From contig JAHFFS010000017.1 of assembly GCA_023247815.1 (NCBI GenBank), positions 1 to 12,464 of the forward strand: a stretch of DNA of 12,464 nt, written 5' to 3'. Each line of letters opens with the position of its first letter. The first letter of the stretch is position 1. Made by a program: the position numbers and the translations under genes. Shown here one piece after another: positions 7,748 to 12,464 of this stretch. The notes under the pieces were generated by a model. That model was not told the origin of the DNA. It did not search any database and saw only the letters and a list, made by a program, of their open reading frames with translations. The stretch is from Candidatus Omnitrophota bacterium. GTDB taxonomy: Bacteria; Omnitrophota; Gorgyraeia; Zapsychrales; JANLHA01.

Positions 7748-8236
7748 TTATGCCGGCCGGTTCTTAGTCAAAAACCGTTTGATTCCGCCCAGCATCTTAT
7801 CAAGAAAGACATTCCAGGAAATCTGCTGATGCTTGTCAAAATAAATCGTGCGCATAACCGGTTCCTCATTGACTGTCATCAACTGCACTCCGGTCAAATA
7901 TTGCGGGCCTTGCGGTTGCGGCATCGGTAACGGCGCTTGACGGCACCAACGCACTTCTGCCTCCATACGTGTCATTTCATTCTTTTCCGAATCGTTCATT
8001 TCGATATAAAGCAGGTCGCCCTTCTGAAATTCGTGTCCTGAAGAAAAACCTAATCCATCGACGCTGACATCCTTGGTTGTACCAAGATAGACCACGCGAT
8101 TGTCTAAAAATTCCTTTTGTTCGATCTTGGTTATGGACGCGCGTTCTTGGACAGACTGCATCAACTGAAAACGAACGGTAAACTGGACTTTATAACGCTC
8201 ATATCGACGTCGTTCTTTTCTAAAAAAAGGGCTCAC
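7748..8236 (-). CDS. PilZ domain protein, predicted c-di-GMP receptor
   Basis: 162 residues. Both c-di-GMP contact motifs of PilZ are intact: an arginine cluster ERRRYERYKV (8-17, RRxxR-type with Arg10, Arg11 and Arg14) and DVSVDGLGFS (56-65, DxSxxG with Asp56, Ser58, Gly61). A beta-barrel follows, ending with the TGVQLM strand (115-120). The tail to residue 162 (KMLGGIKRFLTKNR) is basic and amphipathic and may contact a partner or membrane. No enzymatic domain is attached, so it is a stand-alone adaptor; its target is unknown. Translation starts at GTG 8236, which overlaps the phosphatase stop as GTGA, with AAGGA about seven bases upstream. It is the last gene of the riboswitch-preceded trio. 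Confidence 0.92.
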   Translation of the reverse strand: MSPFFRKERRRYERYKVQFTVRFQLMQSVQERASITKIEQKEFLDNRVVYLGTTKDVSVDGLGFSSGHEFQKGDLLYIEMNDSEKNEMTRMEAEVRWCRQAPLPMPQPQGPQYLTGVQLMTVNEEPVMRTIYFDKHQQISWNVFLDKMLGGIKRFLTKNRPA

Positions 8237-9027
8237 GGCGATTTCCTTTCGCTGCTAGGAGACTCATGTTCAGGTGGGAATGGACGGCGTTGGCTAGGAA
8301 CGCCTCGGCCTTGTTCAAAAGGATACAATTGAGGAATCAAATCCGACTGCCAATATTCTTTGGATTGAACATCCATGATCGTCAATTTCCCCTGCCAGCC
8401 TGCACCAGTATCGAGCATCAAGACGTTGCAAAATTGTTGAGGAATGGTGTTTTGCAAAAGGGTTGTTGGTGTATGTCCTACATAAATTTCGTCGTACTCC
8501 CCAAACCGAAATTTTGGATTCACAGTATGTTGTTCAATGGCCCGAGCAAGGAAACGACGGTCCCAAAGTAAATCCTCTACTGTTTGCTCCACCATCGTTT
8601 TTCGTGGATCATACCCAGCATGCACAAAAAGCCGTTTTTCCAAAACCAGAAACCGCGGAGCCTTTTTTAAAAATTGCGTGTGAGAAGTCGGCATCGGCTT
8701 ATGATCGTAAGACCGCAAAGTGCCGCTGCCTCCCTGGGACAGCCAATCTCGATCTTGAAATCCTTCTTCGGCCCAACGTAAGGCCCATTCATCATGATTG
8801 CCTAAGACATATTCAAGATAACGGATCGTCAGTAAAAGATCAATGCATTCCTTCACTTCCGACCAGCCGTCGCAAACGTCCCCGAGAACAATCAACCGAT
8901 CTTTTTGGCTGTCAAAACCGGAACGCTCAAAGCATTGTCGAAGACCACGATAGGCGCCGTGGATATCTCCTAAAACAAAGGTTCGCGTGGGGGGCTGTCC
9001 CTTGAGGGACTGTCCCCCATCAATCAT
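8233..9027 (-). CDS. Calcineurin-like PPP-family metallophosphatase (ApaH / protein phosphatase-like)
   Basis: 264 residues from ATG 9027. All dimetal PPP motifs are present in order: GDIHG (20-24), GDVCDGW (49-55), GNHDE (76-80), HAGYD (136-140) and GHTPT (184-188). The family covers bacterial Ser/Thr/Tyr protein phosphatases and symmetrical diadenosine tetraphosphatase (ApaH); the sequence alone does not decide between them. Residues about 236-264 are a Pro/Ser/Arg/Glu-rich tail that looks disordered. ATG 9027 is preferred because AGAGG sits five bases upstream and the overlap with the HIT stop is only eight bases; the longest frame (to 9084) would add a 19-residue low-complexity leader. 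Residues 3-12 (DGGQSLKGQP) are encoded by a palindromic repeat, so the core fold starts near TRTFVLGD. No signal peptide; cytoplasmic. Confidence 0.9.
   Translation of the reverse strand: MIDGGQSLKGQPPTRTFVLGDIHGAYRGLRQCFERSGFDSQKDRLIVLGDVCDGWSEVKECIDLLLTIRYLEYVLGNHDEWALRWAEEGFQDRDWLSQGGSGTLRSYDHKPMPTSHTQFLKKAPRFLVLEKRLFVHAGYDPRKTMVEQTVEDLLWDRRFLARAIEQHTVNPKFRFGEYDEIYVGHTPTTLLQNTIPQQFCNVLMLDTGAGWQGKLTIMDVQSKEYWQSDLIPQLYPFEQGRGVPSQRRPFPPEHESPSSERKSP
8989..9018. repeat. REP-like palindrome inside the start of the phosphatase gene
   Basis: A G6 run and a C5 run flank two inward-facing copies of a GGGAC/GTCCC word. The inner stem GTCCC/GGGAC (8997-9001 with 9006-9010) has a TTGA loop, and the outer G/C runs also pair. 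The 11-base unit GGGACAGTCCC (plus strand gggactgtccc, 9006-9016) recurs exactly at 10484-10494. Confidence 0.7.
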
Positions 9028-9403
9028 TGATCCTCTGCGCCATGGCCTGCAACTCTTCTGGTGTGGCTGGTTTCGCGTTGGCAAAATTCAAATCTTTAAT
9101 CGCGTTCATGGGAATCAAATGGATATGGCAGTGCGGAACTTCTAAACCCGCGACCATGACCCCAATCCGTTTGCAGGGAACTTTCGCCGTGATTTTCTTA
9201 GCCACTTTTTTAGCAAAGACCATGAGCCCGGTGAGCAAATCATCGTCAACATCAAAAATATAGCTGATTTCCTGCTTGGTAATGACGAGCGTATGCCCTG
9301 GATTGATTGGCCTTAGGTCGAGAAACGCCAGATAGTGATCATCTTCCATGATCTTATAACAAGGGATTTCGCCTTTAACAATTTTGGTAAATAGACTTGG
9401 CAT
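9020..9403 (-). CDS. HIT-family hydrolase / nucleotidyl transferase
   Basis: 127 residues, typical for a bacterial HIT (histidine triad) protein. The triad is HCHIHLIP (91-98; His91, His93, His95), preceded by the nucleotide-binding region FLDLRPINPGHTLVI (27-41). HIT proteins of this Hint/PKCI type hydrolyse nucleoside phosphoramidates or dinucleoside polyphosphates such as Ap4A; the substrate here is not known. The N-terminal zinc cysteines found in some HIT proteins are absent (only Cys15). The start is supported by AAGGAG seven bases upstream of ATG 9403. It is the first gene of a trio with the PPP phosphatase (8-base overlap) and PilZ protein, and lies downstream of a promoter and a c-di-GMP-I riboswitch. 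Confidence 0.93.
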   Translation of the reverse strand: MPSLFTKIVKGEIPCYKIMEDDHYLAFLDLRPINPGHTLVITKQEISYIFDVDDDLLTGLMVFAKKVAKKITAKVPCKRIGVMVAGLEVPHCHIHLIPMNAIKDLNFANAKPATPEELQAMAQRIND

Positions 9404-9435
9404 ATGTGATCTCCTTAAATTCGTGCCAGGTGTTT

Positions 9436-9445
9436 GGGACTTTCC
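9436..9445. repeat. Degenerate copy of the GGGACAGTCCC element
   Basis: GGGACTTTCC differs by one base from the GGGACTGTCC word found at 9006, and is preceded by GTGCCAGGTGTTT. It lies in the 5' untranslated region of the HIT gene. It is weak as a repeat on its own and is listed because two stronger copies are nearby. Confidence 0.35.
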
Positions 9446-9471
9446 AATTTATCTCAACAAACTTTTTTAGC

Positions 9472-9500
9472 ATTATATGCATAAATAAGAGGAAGGGCAA
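9472..9500 (-). promoter_or_regulatory. Sigma70-like promoter for the HIT-phosphatase-PilZ operon, downstream of the riboswitch terminator
   Basis: On the - strand: -35 TTGCCC (9495-9500), a 17-base spacer, and a perfect -10 TATAAT (9472-9477). Transcription would start near 9465, giving a leader of about 60 bases before the HIT start. It lies after the intrinsic terminator, so the operon could have basal expression independent of the riboswitch. Confidence 0.65.
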
Positions 9501-9536
9501 ATGAAGTAGTAAATTTTTTGATAGAAAATGAAGTAG
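9499..9536. repeat. Pair of 11-base direct repeats upstream of the HIT promoter
   Basis: AAATGAAGTAG occurs at 9499-9509 and 9526-9536 (27 bases apart start to start; read on the - strand as CTACTTCATTT). The first copy touches the -35 box and the second lies just upstream, the placement of activator half-sites. No regulator is identifiable. Confidence 0.55.
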
Positions 9537-9540
9537 CTAA

Positions 9541-9574
9541 TAAAAAACCCTACTCCGTTGCGGAGTAGGGTTTT
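9541..9574 (-). terminator. Intrinsic terminator of the c-di-GMP riboswitch
   Basis: A perfect 14-base inverted repeat (9544-9557 with 9561-9574, arm AAAACCCTACTCCG) with a three-base loop is followed on the - strand by TTTTTTA. It begins only three bases past the 3' side of the aptamer's P1 helix, the usual position of a riboswitch expression platform. On the + strand only four T follow, so it acts mainly on - strand transcripts. Confidence 0.88.
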
Positions 9575-9577
9575 AAG

Positions 9578-9669
9578 GCTTCGTTCGGTAGCTCGGCTAT
9601 CCTCGTTAAAGGATCCTGTGGCTTTGCGTCCCCATCTTACGATGGGTATGCCATTTCGATCGAACAAGC
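9578..9669 (-). ncRNA. Cyclic di-GMP-I (GEMM-I) riboswitch aptamer
   Basis: The - strand RNA matches the GEMM-I core. The P1b helix carries GGCATACC, then CATC-GUAA-GATG (a GNRA tetraloop), then GGGGACGCAAAGCC, including the conserved GCAAAGCC whose A stacks between the two ligand bases. The second helix ends with the conserved GCUACCGAA. P1 closes GCTTGTTCG (9661-9669) with CGAACGAAGC (9578-9587) with one bulged G. The position that selects c-di-GMP over cGAMP (G20 in Vc2 numbering) appears to be G, pointing to c-di-GMP. A terminator follows at once, and the next gene, 137 bases beyond it, is HIT, in a trio ending with a PilZ protein. Whether ligand turns expression on or off cannot be read: no clear antiterminator overlap was found. 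Confidence 0.9.
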
Positions 9670-9687
9670 ATGGCATATTACGTATTA

Positions 9688-9716
9688 AGTATAAAACATA
9701 TTTCCAGAAAATGCAA
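9688..9716 (-). promoter_or_regulatory. Sigma70-like promoter for the riboswitch transcript
   Basis: On the - strand: -35 TTGCAT (9711-9716), 17-base spacer, -10 TATACT (9688-9693). Predicted start near 9681, about 12 bases before the aptamer's P1 helix. It lies 37 bases past the lipoprotein stop. Confidence 0.65.
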
Positions 9717-9753
9717 ATTTCTTTAAACTTGTAAACTATTGTAGACAAACAAC

Positions 9754-10386
9754 TTATGAAATTCCATTAATTTCATCCAATCTTTCCTTGATTTGCTGCG
9801 CCCAAATTCGCATGATATCTTTGCTATGTCCCCAAGTGGTTAATCCAGGTGCCTGCTTCAGCTGAGTGCCTTTATAAGTGAAAATCATAGCAAAAACCCG
9901 ATCATTTGTGCGGCTATCCAAAAATTCTACTTCTAAAGCGCCTTCTTTCAAATTAAAGTCTGGCGCAGAAACGCCGGCCTTGGTATTTAAAGCGGCCTTC
10001 CCAGGAACTACATCGGTAAGCGCGGCCCGAATCAATAAAACATTTTCCGTTGGCTCATCCACGATTTTATAATTGGCCCGTAAATCAGACTTTAATTCTT
10101 TGAAAAAATAATCGGTTAAAACCTGCAGTTCGCTAGAATCAACGGCACGCCCTCGCAGACCCGCATGAAAATAGACCTGAACCGGAAGCATTTGATAGGC
10201 ATTGAATTGTCTGATGTTATACCGCGGGTTTTTTTCGAGATAAACACCTTGAAAACGTTTATCAGGCCTGATCCGTCCGTAATTCTTTAAAAAACCTGAT
10301 GGTTTCGAATAATGCGCAGCACAGCCGAAAAATAAAAGGCTGCTTCCCAAAAATAAAATTATTCCGAAATTTTTAACCGTCTTCAC
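9754..10386 (-). CDS. Lipoprotein of the DUF3313 type
   Basis: 210 residues. MKTVKNFGIILFLGSSLLFF is a classic signal peptide ending in a lipobox with Cys22 (FFGC), so the mature protein should be lipid-anchored. The mature part begins SKPSGFLKNYGRIRPD and contains IRAALTDVVPGKAALN (about 117-132), LEVEFLDSRTNDRVFAM (about 152-168) and a C-terminal WAQQIKERLDEI segment. This resembles DUF3313 proteins, whose function is unknown. The longest frame starts at ATG 10419, but GTG 10386 has a perfect AAGGAGG five bases upstream and puts the Lys-rich n-region at the very N-terminus, so GTG 10386 is chosen. It stands alone between two gene-free stretches of 130 and 350 bases, with no obvious terminator at its end. 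Confidence 0.85.
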   Translation of the reverse strand: MKTVKNFGIILFLGSSLLFFGCAAHYSKPSGFLKNYGRIRPDKRFQGVYLEKNPRYNIRQFNAYQMLPVQVYFHAGLRGRAVDSSELQVLTDYFFKELKSDLRANYKIVDEPTENVLLIRAALTDVVPGKAALNTKAGVSAPDFNLKEGALEVEFLDSRTNDRVFAMIFTYKGTQLKQAPGLTTWGHSKDIMRIWAQQIKERLDEINGIS

Positions 10387-10416
10387 TGCGGCCTCCTTAC
10401 TTTCTAAATTAAATCT

Positions 10417-10462
10417 CATGTCTCAAGCTACAAGTCTCCAGTTGCAAATGACTTGAGTCATG
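10417..10462. repeat. Imperfect inverted repeat with CAAGTC/GACTTG arms
   Basis: Arms CATGTCTCAAG (10417-10427) and CTTGAGTCATG (10452-10462) match at 10 of 11 positions, with an inner CAAGTC (10431-10436) / GACTTG (10450-10455) pair. It lies just upstream of the lipoprotein gene. It shares the CAAGTC arm word with the repeat at 12055-12109. Confidence 0.5.
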
Positions 10463-10480
10463 AATGGTACTATTTACTTT

Positions 10481-10497
10481 CCAGGGACAGTCCCCGG
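10481..10497. repeat. REP-like palindrome, second copy of GGGACAGTCCC
   Basis: CCAGGGACAGTCCCCGG is palindromic around a central A with one mismatch; the core GGGACAGTCCC (10484-10494) is identical to the unit inside the phosphatase gene at 9006-9016. It sits in the 130-base gap between the hydrolase and lipoprotein genes. Confidence 0.6.
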
Positions 10498-10516
10498 CTC
10501 TCCGTCACAAAATTGC

Positions 10517-11293
10517 TTATTTAAAAATCCCTGCAAAAAACTCCTTCATCTTTTCCCAAGACAATCGATCAGCTTCTGGATTGTAAGCAGCGCCCTTGGA
10601 ATTATCATCTCCTGCTTCGGGATTGGTAAAACTATGGACCGCACCTGGGTAGGCGATCAACTGCCAGTCGGCTTGGGCCTCCTGCATTTCCTTTTTAAAT
10701 GCCGCGACTTCATCCGGCGGGACAAAAGGATCGTCGCCACCATGCAAGACCAAAACTTTTCCCTTAATATTTTTAGCGTCTTCTGATGTCGGAGTTGCCA
10801 ATCCACCATGAAAGCTCACGACCCCTGCCAAATTGGTCCCGCTTCTCGCCAATTCTAATACAACCGTGCCGCCAAAACAATAGCCGATGGCTCCCAGCTT
10901 TTGAGCATCCACCTGGGGGTTATGGCTCAAAACATCATAAGCGGATTGGATGCGGGCCCGCATCAACCCACGGTCATTTTTATAAATGCCCGCCTGGACA
11001 GCCGCTTCTTGATTGTCTTTGGGGCGAATCCCTTTCCCATAAATGTCCACCGCCATCGCCGTATACCCCAGCTCAGCCAGCATCCGTGCTCGTCGACGAG
11101 AATATTCACCAAACCCCTTCCAATCGTGGACAACCAAAATTCCGGGACGCGGCCCTTTGATCGCATCGTCATACACAACATACCCTTCCAAGGCTTGATC
11201 TTTTTGCTGATAGGTTATGAACTCTTCTTGAATCGCGGCATGCGCGCTCGAACAACAAACTCCAAACAAAAATAAAAACAGGATCTTCTTCAT
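10517..11293 (-). CDS. Secreted dienelactone hydrolase family protein
   Basis: 258 residues from ATG 11293, an alpha/beta hydrolase of the dienelactone hydrolase type. The catalytic triad is readable: nucleophile Cys139 in GYCFGG (137-142), Asp188 in HGGDDPFVP (184-192) and His220 in GAVHSFT (218-224). The N-terminus MKKILFLFLFGVCCSSAHA is a signal peptide with likely cleavage after residue 19, so the enzyme is exported. The natural substrate is unknown; the family includes carboxymethylenebutenolidases and many general esterases. The longest frame would start at 11341, overlapping recO, but ATG 11293 has GGGAG about eight bases upstream and places the signal peptide correctly. It follows recO by 16 bases and is probably co-transcribed with it. 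Confidence 0.9.
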   Translation of the reverse strand: MKKILFLFLFGVCCSSAHAAIQEEFITYQQKDQALEGYVVYDDAIKGPRPGILVVHDWKGFGEYSRRRARMLAELGYTAMAVDIYGKGIRPKDNQEAAVQAGIYKNDRGLMRARIQSAYDVLSHNPQVDAQKLGAIGYCFGGTVVLELARSGTNLAGVVSFHGGLATPTSEDAKNIKGKVLVLHGGDDPFVPPDEVAAFKKEMQEAQADWQLIAYPGAVHSFTNPEAGDDNSKGAAYNPEADRLSWEKMKEFFAGIFK

Positions 11294-11309
11294 AATTTTT
11301 CTCCCATGA

Positions 11310-12044
11310 TTATTGATGAACATACGCCGCGGAGCGGACATTTCTTCCCAAATGAAAAATCAAAAAATGATTGAGCAAATATTTCAATTCCTTCCTAACA
11401 CTGTCGGTAAACCGCAACTTCAAACAATCTTGCCATAGATTCTGCTCCACATGAAGAATGGTCGCGACCGTGCCCTTAGAAATTCGCGGCAAGCTTCTTT
11501 CGCCATGATGATCCGGGCAAAGCAGCCCTCCTTCTTGCGAGCTGAAAAGCGCGTCCGACGTCATTTTCTTTTTACATTTGACACAGGAATCCAAATGCGG
11601 TCGAAATCCCGAAAAAAGCAGCAGCTTGATTTGAAACATGTGCACGAGTTGGGTCACGTCGGCAGTCGTCTCCAGACTTTTTAAAAAGCTGATCATCAAC
11701 TGATAAATCTTTTGATTGCGCTGTTCGGCTGGCATGATTTTATGCACCAACTCCAAAATGTAACTCGCGGCCATCGAACGCCGCAAATCCGCCCTGATCA
11801 CTTGAAAAAAATGATGCATGTCACACTGACTGATCAGATGCAAATCCGAATTGCGATACTGATAATAGACAATGGTATTTACCGAACATTGATCGACGCT
11901 GCTAGCGAATTTACGTGGGTCCTTGCGGATCCCCTTCATCACCCCGCTGACCTTGCCGAAATCCTTGGTAAAAAAGACCGCGATCCGGCTGGTCTCTCGA
12001 TAATCGTAAGTTTTTAAAACAATGGCTTCTGTTTTGAGAATCAT
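11310..12044 (-). CDS. recO: DNA repair protein RecO
   Basis: 244 residues, the normal RecO length. RecO binds single-stranded DNA and SSB and, with RecR, loads RecA at gaps (RecF pathway). The N-terminal OB fold is recognisable from LKTEAIVLKTYDYRETSR (3-20), VFFTKDFGKVSGVMKGIRK (23-41). The helical C-terminal part holds a zinc-binding set CVKC (154-157) and CPDHH (176-180), in which His replaces the usual fourth Cys. No good ribosome binding site precedes ATG 12044; the 41-base spacer to ybeY is filled by an inverted repeat. The ybeY-recO order is common in bacteria. Confidence 0.94.
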   Translation of the reverse strand: MILKTEAIVLKTYDYRETSRIAVFFTKDFGKVSGVMKGIRKDPRKFASSVDQCSVNTIVYYQYRNSDLHLISQCDMHHFFQVIRADLRRSMAASYILELVHKIMPAEQRNQKIYQLMISFLKSLETTADVTQLVHMFQIKLLLFSGFRPHLDSCVKCKKKMTSDALFSSQEGGLLCPDHHGERSLPRISKGTVATILHVEQNLWQDCLKLRFTDSVRKELKYLLNHFLIFHLGRNVRSAAYVHQ

Positions 12045-12054
12045 TTTCGAGTGA

Positions 12055-12109
12055 CAAGTCGCAGGCGTCAGGTTTTACTTGAAATTTAAAACTTGCGACC
12101 TACGACTTG
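12055..12109. repeat. Long imperfect inverted repeat across the ybeY end and ybeY-recO spacer
   Basis: Arms CAAGTCGCAGG (12055-12065) and CCTACGACTTG (12099-12109) pair at 10 of 11 positions, and inner parts around GGTTTTA and TAAAAC(T) pair further. The right arm encodes the last residues of YbeY (LLQVVGRKF). Confidence 0.6.
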
Positions 12110-12464
12110 CAAAAGTTCCACTTCTTTGCGACGCATGGCATTGCGATCTTTGGGACGATGATCATCGTAGCCCAAAAGATGCAGAATCCCGTGAATCATG
12201 TATAAAACGATCTCTTGAAATGGGGTGACGGCAAACTCCTTGGCCTGACGGACCGCGGTCGTCGTGGAAATGATGACCTCGCCGGCTAATGGCTCAACGC
12301 CTCCCTTGCCTTTTTTGCAAAAACCACGATCGTTCCAATCAAAAGTAATCACGTCAGTGGCATACGCGTGATTTAAAAACCGCTGATTGATCTCTCGAAT
12401 TTTTCGATCGACGACAAAAACAACCGAAAGGCGGCCCGCGAAGACCTTTTCGTGCTCAAGAATC
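12086..12464 (-). CDS. ybeY: Endoribonuclease YbeY, C-terminal part (5' end outside window)
   Basis: The frame remains open to the window edge, giving 125 visible residues; an internal GTG at 12352 is not the start, because the conserved FLNHAYATDVITF segment lies across it. YbeY is a metal-dependent endoribonuclease acting in 16S rRNA maturation and ribosome quality control. Visible: REINQRFLNHAYATDVITFD (about 23-42), GEVIISTTTAVRQAKEF (about 61-77) and the metal site HGILHLLGYDDH (91-102). The usual site is HxxxHxxxxxH; here the third position is Asp101 with His102 one residue later. The last nine residues (LLQVVGRKF) are encoded by a repeat. It precedes recO by 41 bases. Confidence 0.93.
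   Translation of the reverse strand, partial: ILEHEKVFAGRLSVVFVVDRKIREINQRFLNHAYATDVITFDWNDRGFCKKGKGGVEPLAGEVIISTTTAVRQAKEFAVTPFQEIVLYMIHGILHLLGYDDHRPKDRNAMRRKEVELLQVVGRKF

Noticed and set aside
8463..9005. A 180-codon + strand open frame opposite the PPP phosphatase
   Set aside because: The - strand frame carries all PPP motifs; the antisense frame has none and no upstream ribosome binding site.
9028..9084. N-terminal extension of the phosphatase to 9084
   Set aside because: It would overlap the HIT gene by 65 bases with a low-complexity leader, while ATG 9027 has AGAGG at ideal spacing.
9473..9748. A 91-codon open frame on the - strand between the HIT and lipoprotein genes
   Set aside because: It runs straight through the riboswitch aptamer and its terminator, has no ribosome binding site and resembles no protein family.
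10387..10419. ATG start of the lipoprotein at 10419
   Set aside because: It places 11 residues ahead of a complete signal peptide and ignores the perfect AAGGAGG upstream of GTG 10386.
1..12464. CRISPR array, insertion sequence, tRNA or rRNA
   Set aside because: No regularly spaced repeats, transposase motifs or structural RNA genes other than the riboswitch were seen on either strand.

Overview
This is a densely coded bacterial window. One truncated gene sits on the + strand at the left edge; the remaining twelve genes are all on the - strand. The protein set fits a bacterium with c-di-GMP signalling: RecO, YbeY, PPK1, PilZ, a DUF3313-type lipoprotein and a GEMM-I riboswitch. A Ski2/Hel308-type helicase, a CHAD protein and REP-like palindromes in the intergenic DNA recall uncultured candidate-phylum genomes (Omnitrophota or other PVC-related lineages, or a deltaproteobacterium-like lineage). 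That taxonomic guess is weak inference.

Layout, in - strand transcription order from the right edge. (1) ybeY (cut by the edge), recO and a secreted dienelactone-hydrolase-like enzyme, then a lipoprotein of the DUF3313 type. (2) A 367-base gene-free stretch (9404-9753 plus flanks) holding a sigma70-like promoter, a c-di-GMP-I (GEMM-I) riboswitch, an intrinsic terminator, two 11-base direct repeats and a second, near-consensus promoter. (3) A tightly overlapping trio: a HIT hydrolase, a PPP-family metallophosphatase and a PilZ protein. (4) After a 119-base gap with a weak hairpin, a five-gene polyphosphate operon: Ppx/GppA-like protein, PPK1, CHAD protein, stand-alone HD domain, and a ROK sugar kinase carrying a C-terminal Mth938-like domain. 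(5) A convergent 33-base gap, then the C-terminal 392 residues of a Hel308-like helicase.

How the genes may work together. PPK1 makes (or reverses) polyphosphate and CHAD is a polyphosphate-binding fold. The Ppx-like protein and HD protein look like a split pair: the Ppx-fused HD domain has lost both metal-ligand aspartates (HN, AN), while the free HD protein keeps them (HD, AD). The ROK kinase at the end of this operon is a candidate polyphosphate-dependent sugar kinase. Upstream, a c-di-GMP riboswitch precedes an operon that ends in a c-di-GMP-binding PilZ protein, so the same messenger may act on the RNA and on the encoded protein. Read-through past the weak hairpin could also link c-di-GMP to polyphosphate metabolism; that step is inference.

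Several starts were moved inward from the longest open frame, because better ribosome binding sites or signal peptides point to internal starts (phosphatase 9027, lipoprotein 10386, hydrolase 11293, CHAD 4068, HD protein 3173 or 3164).
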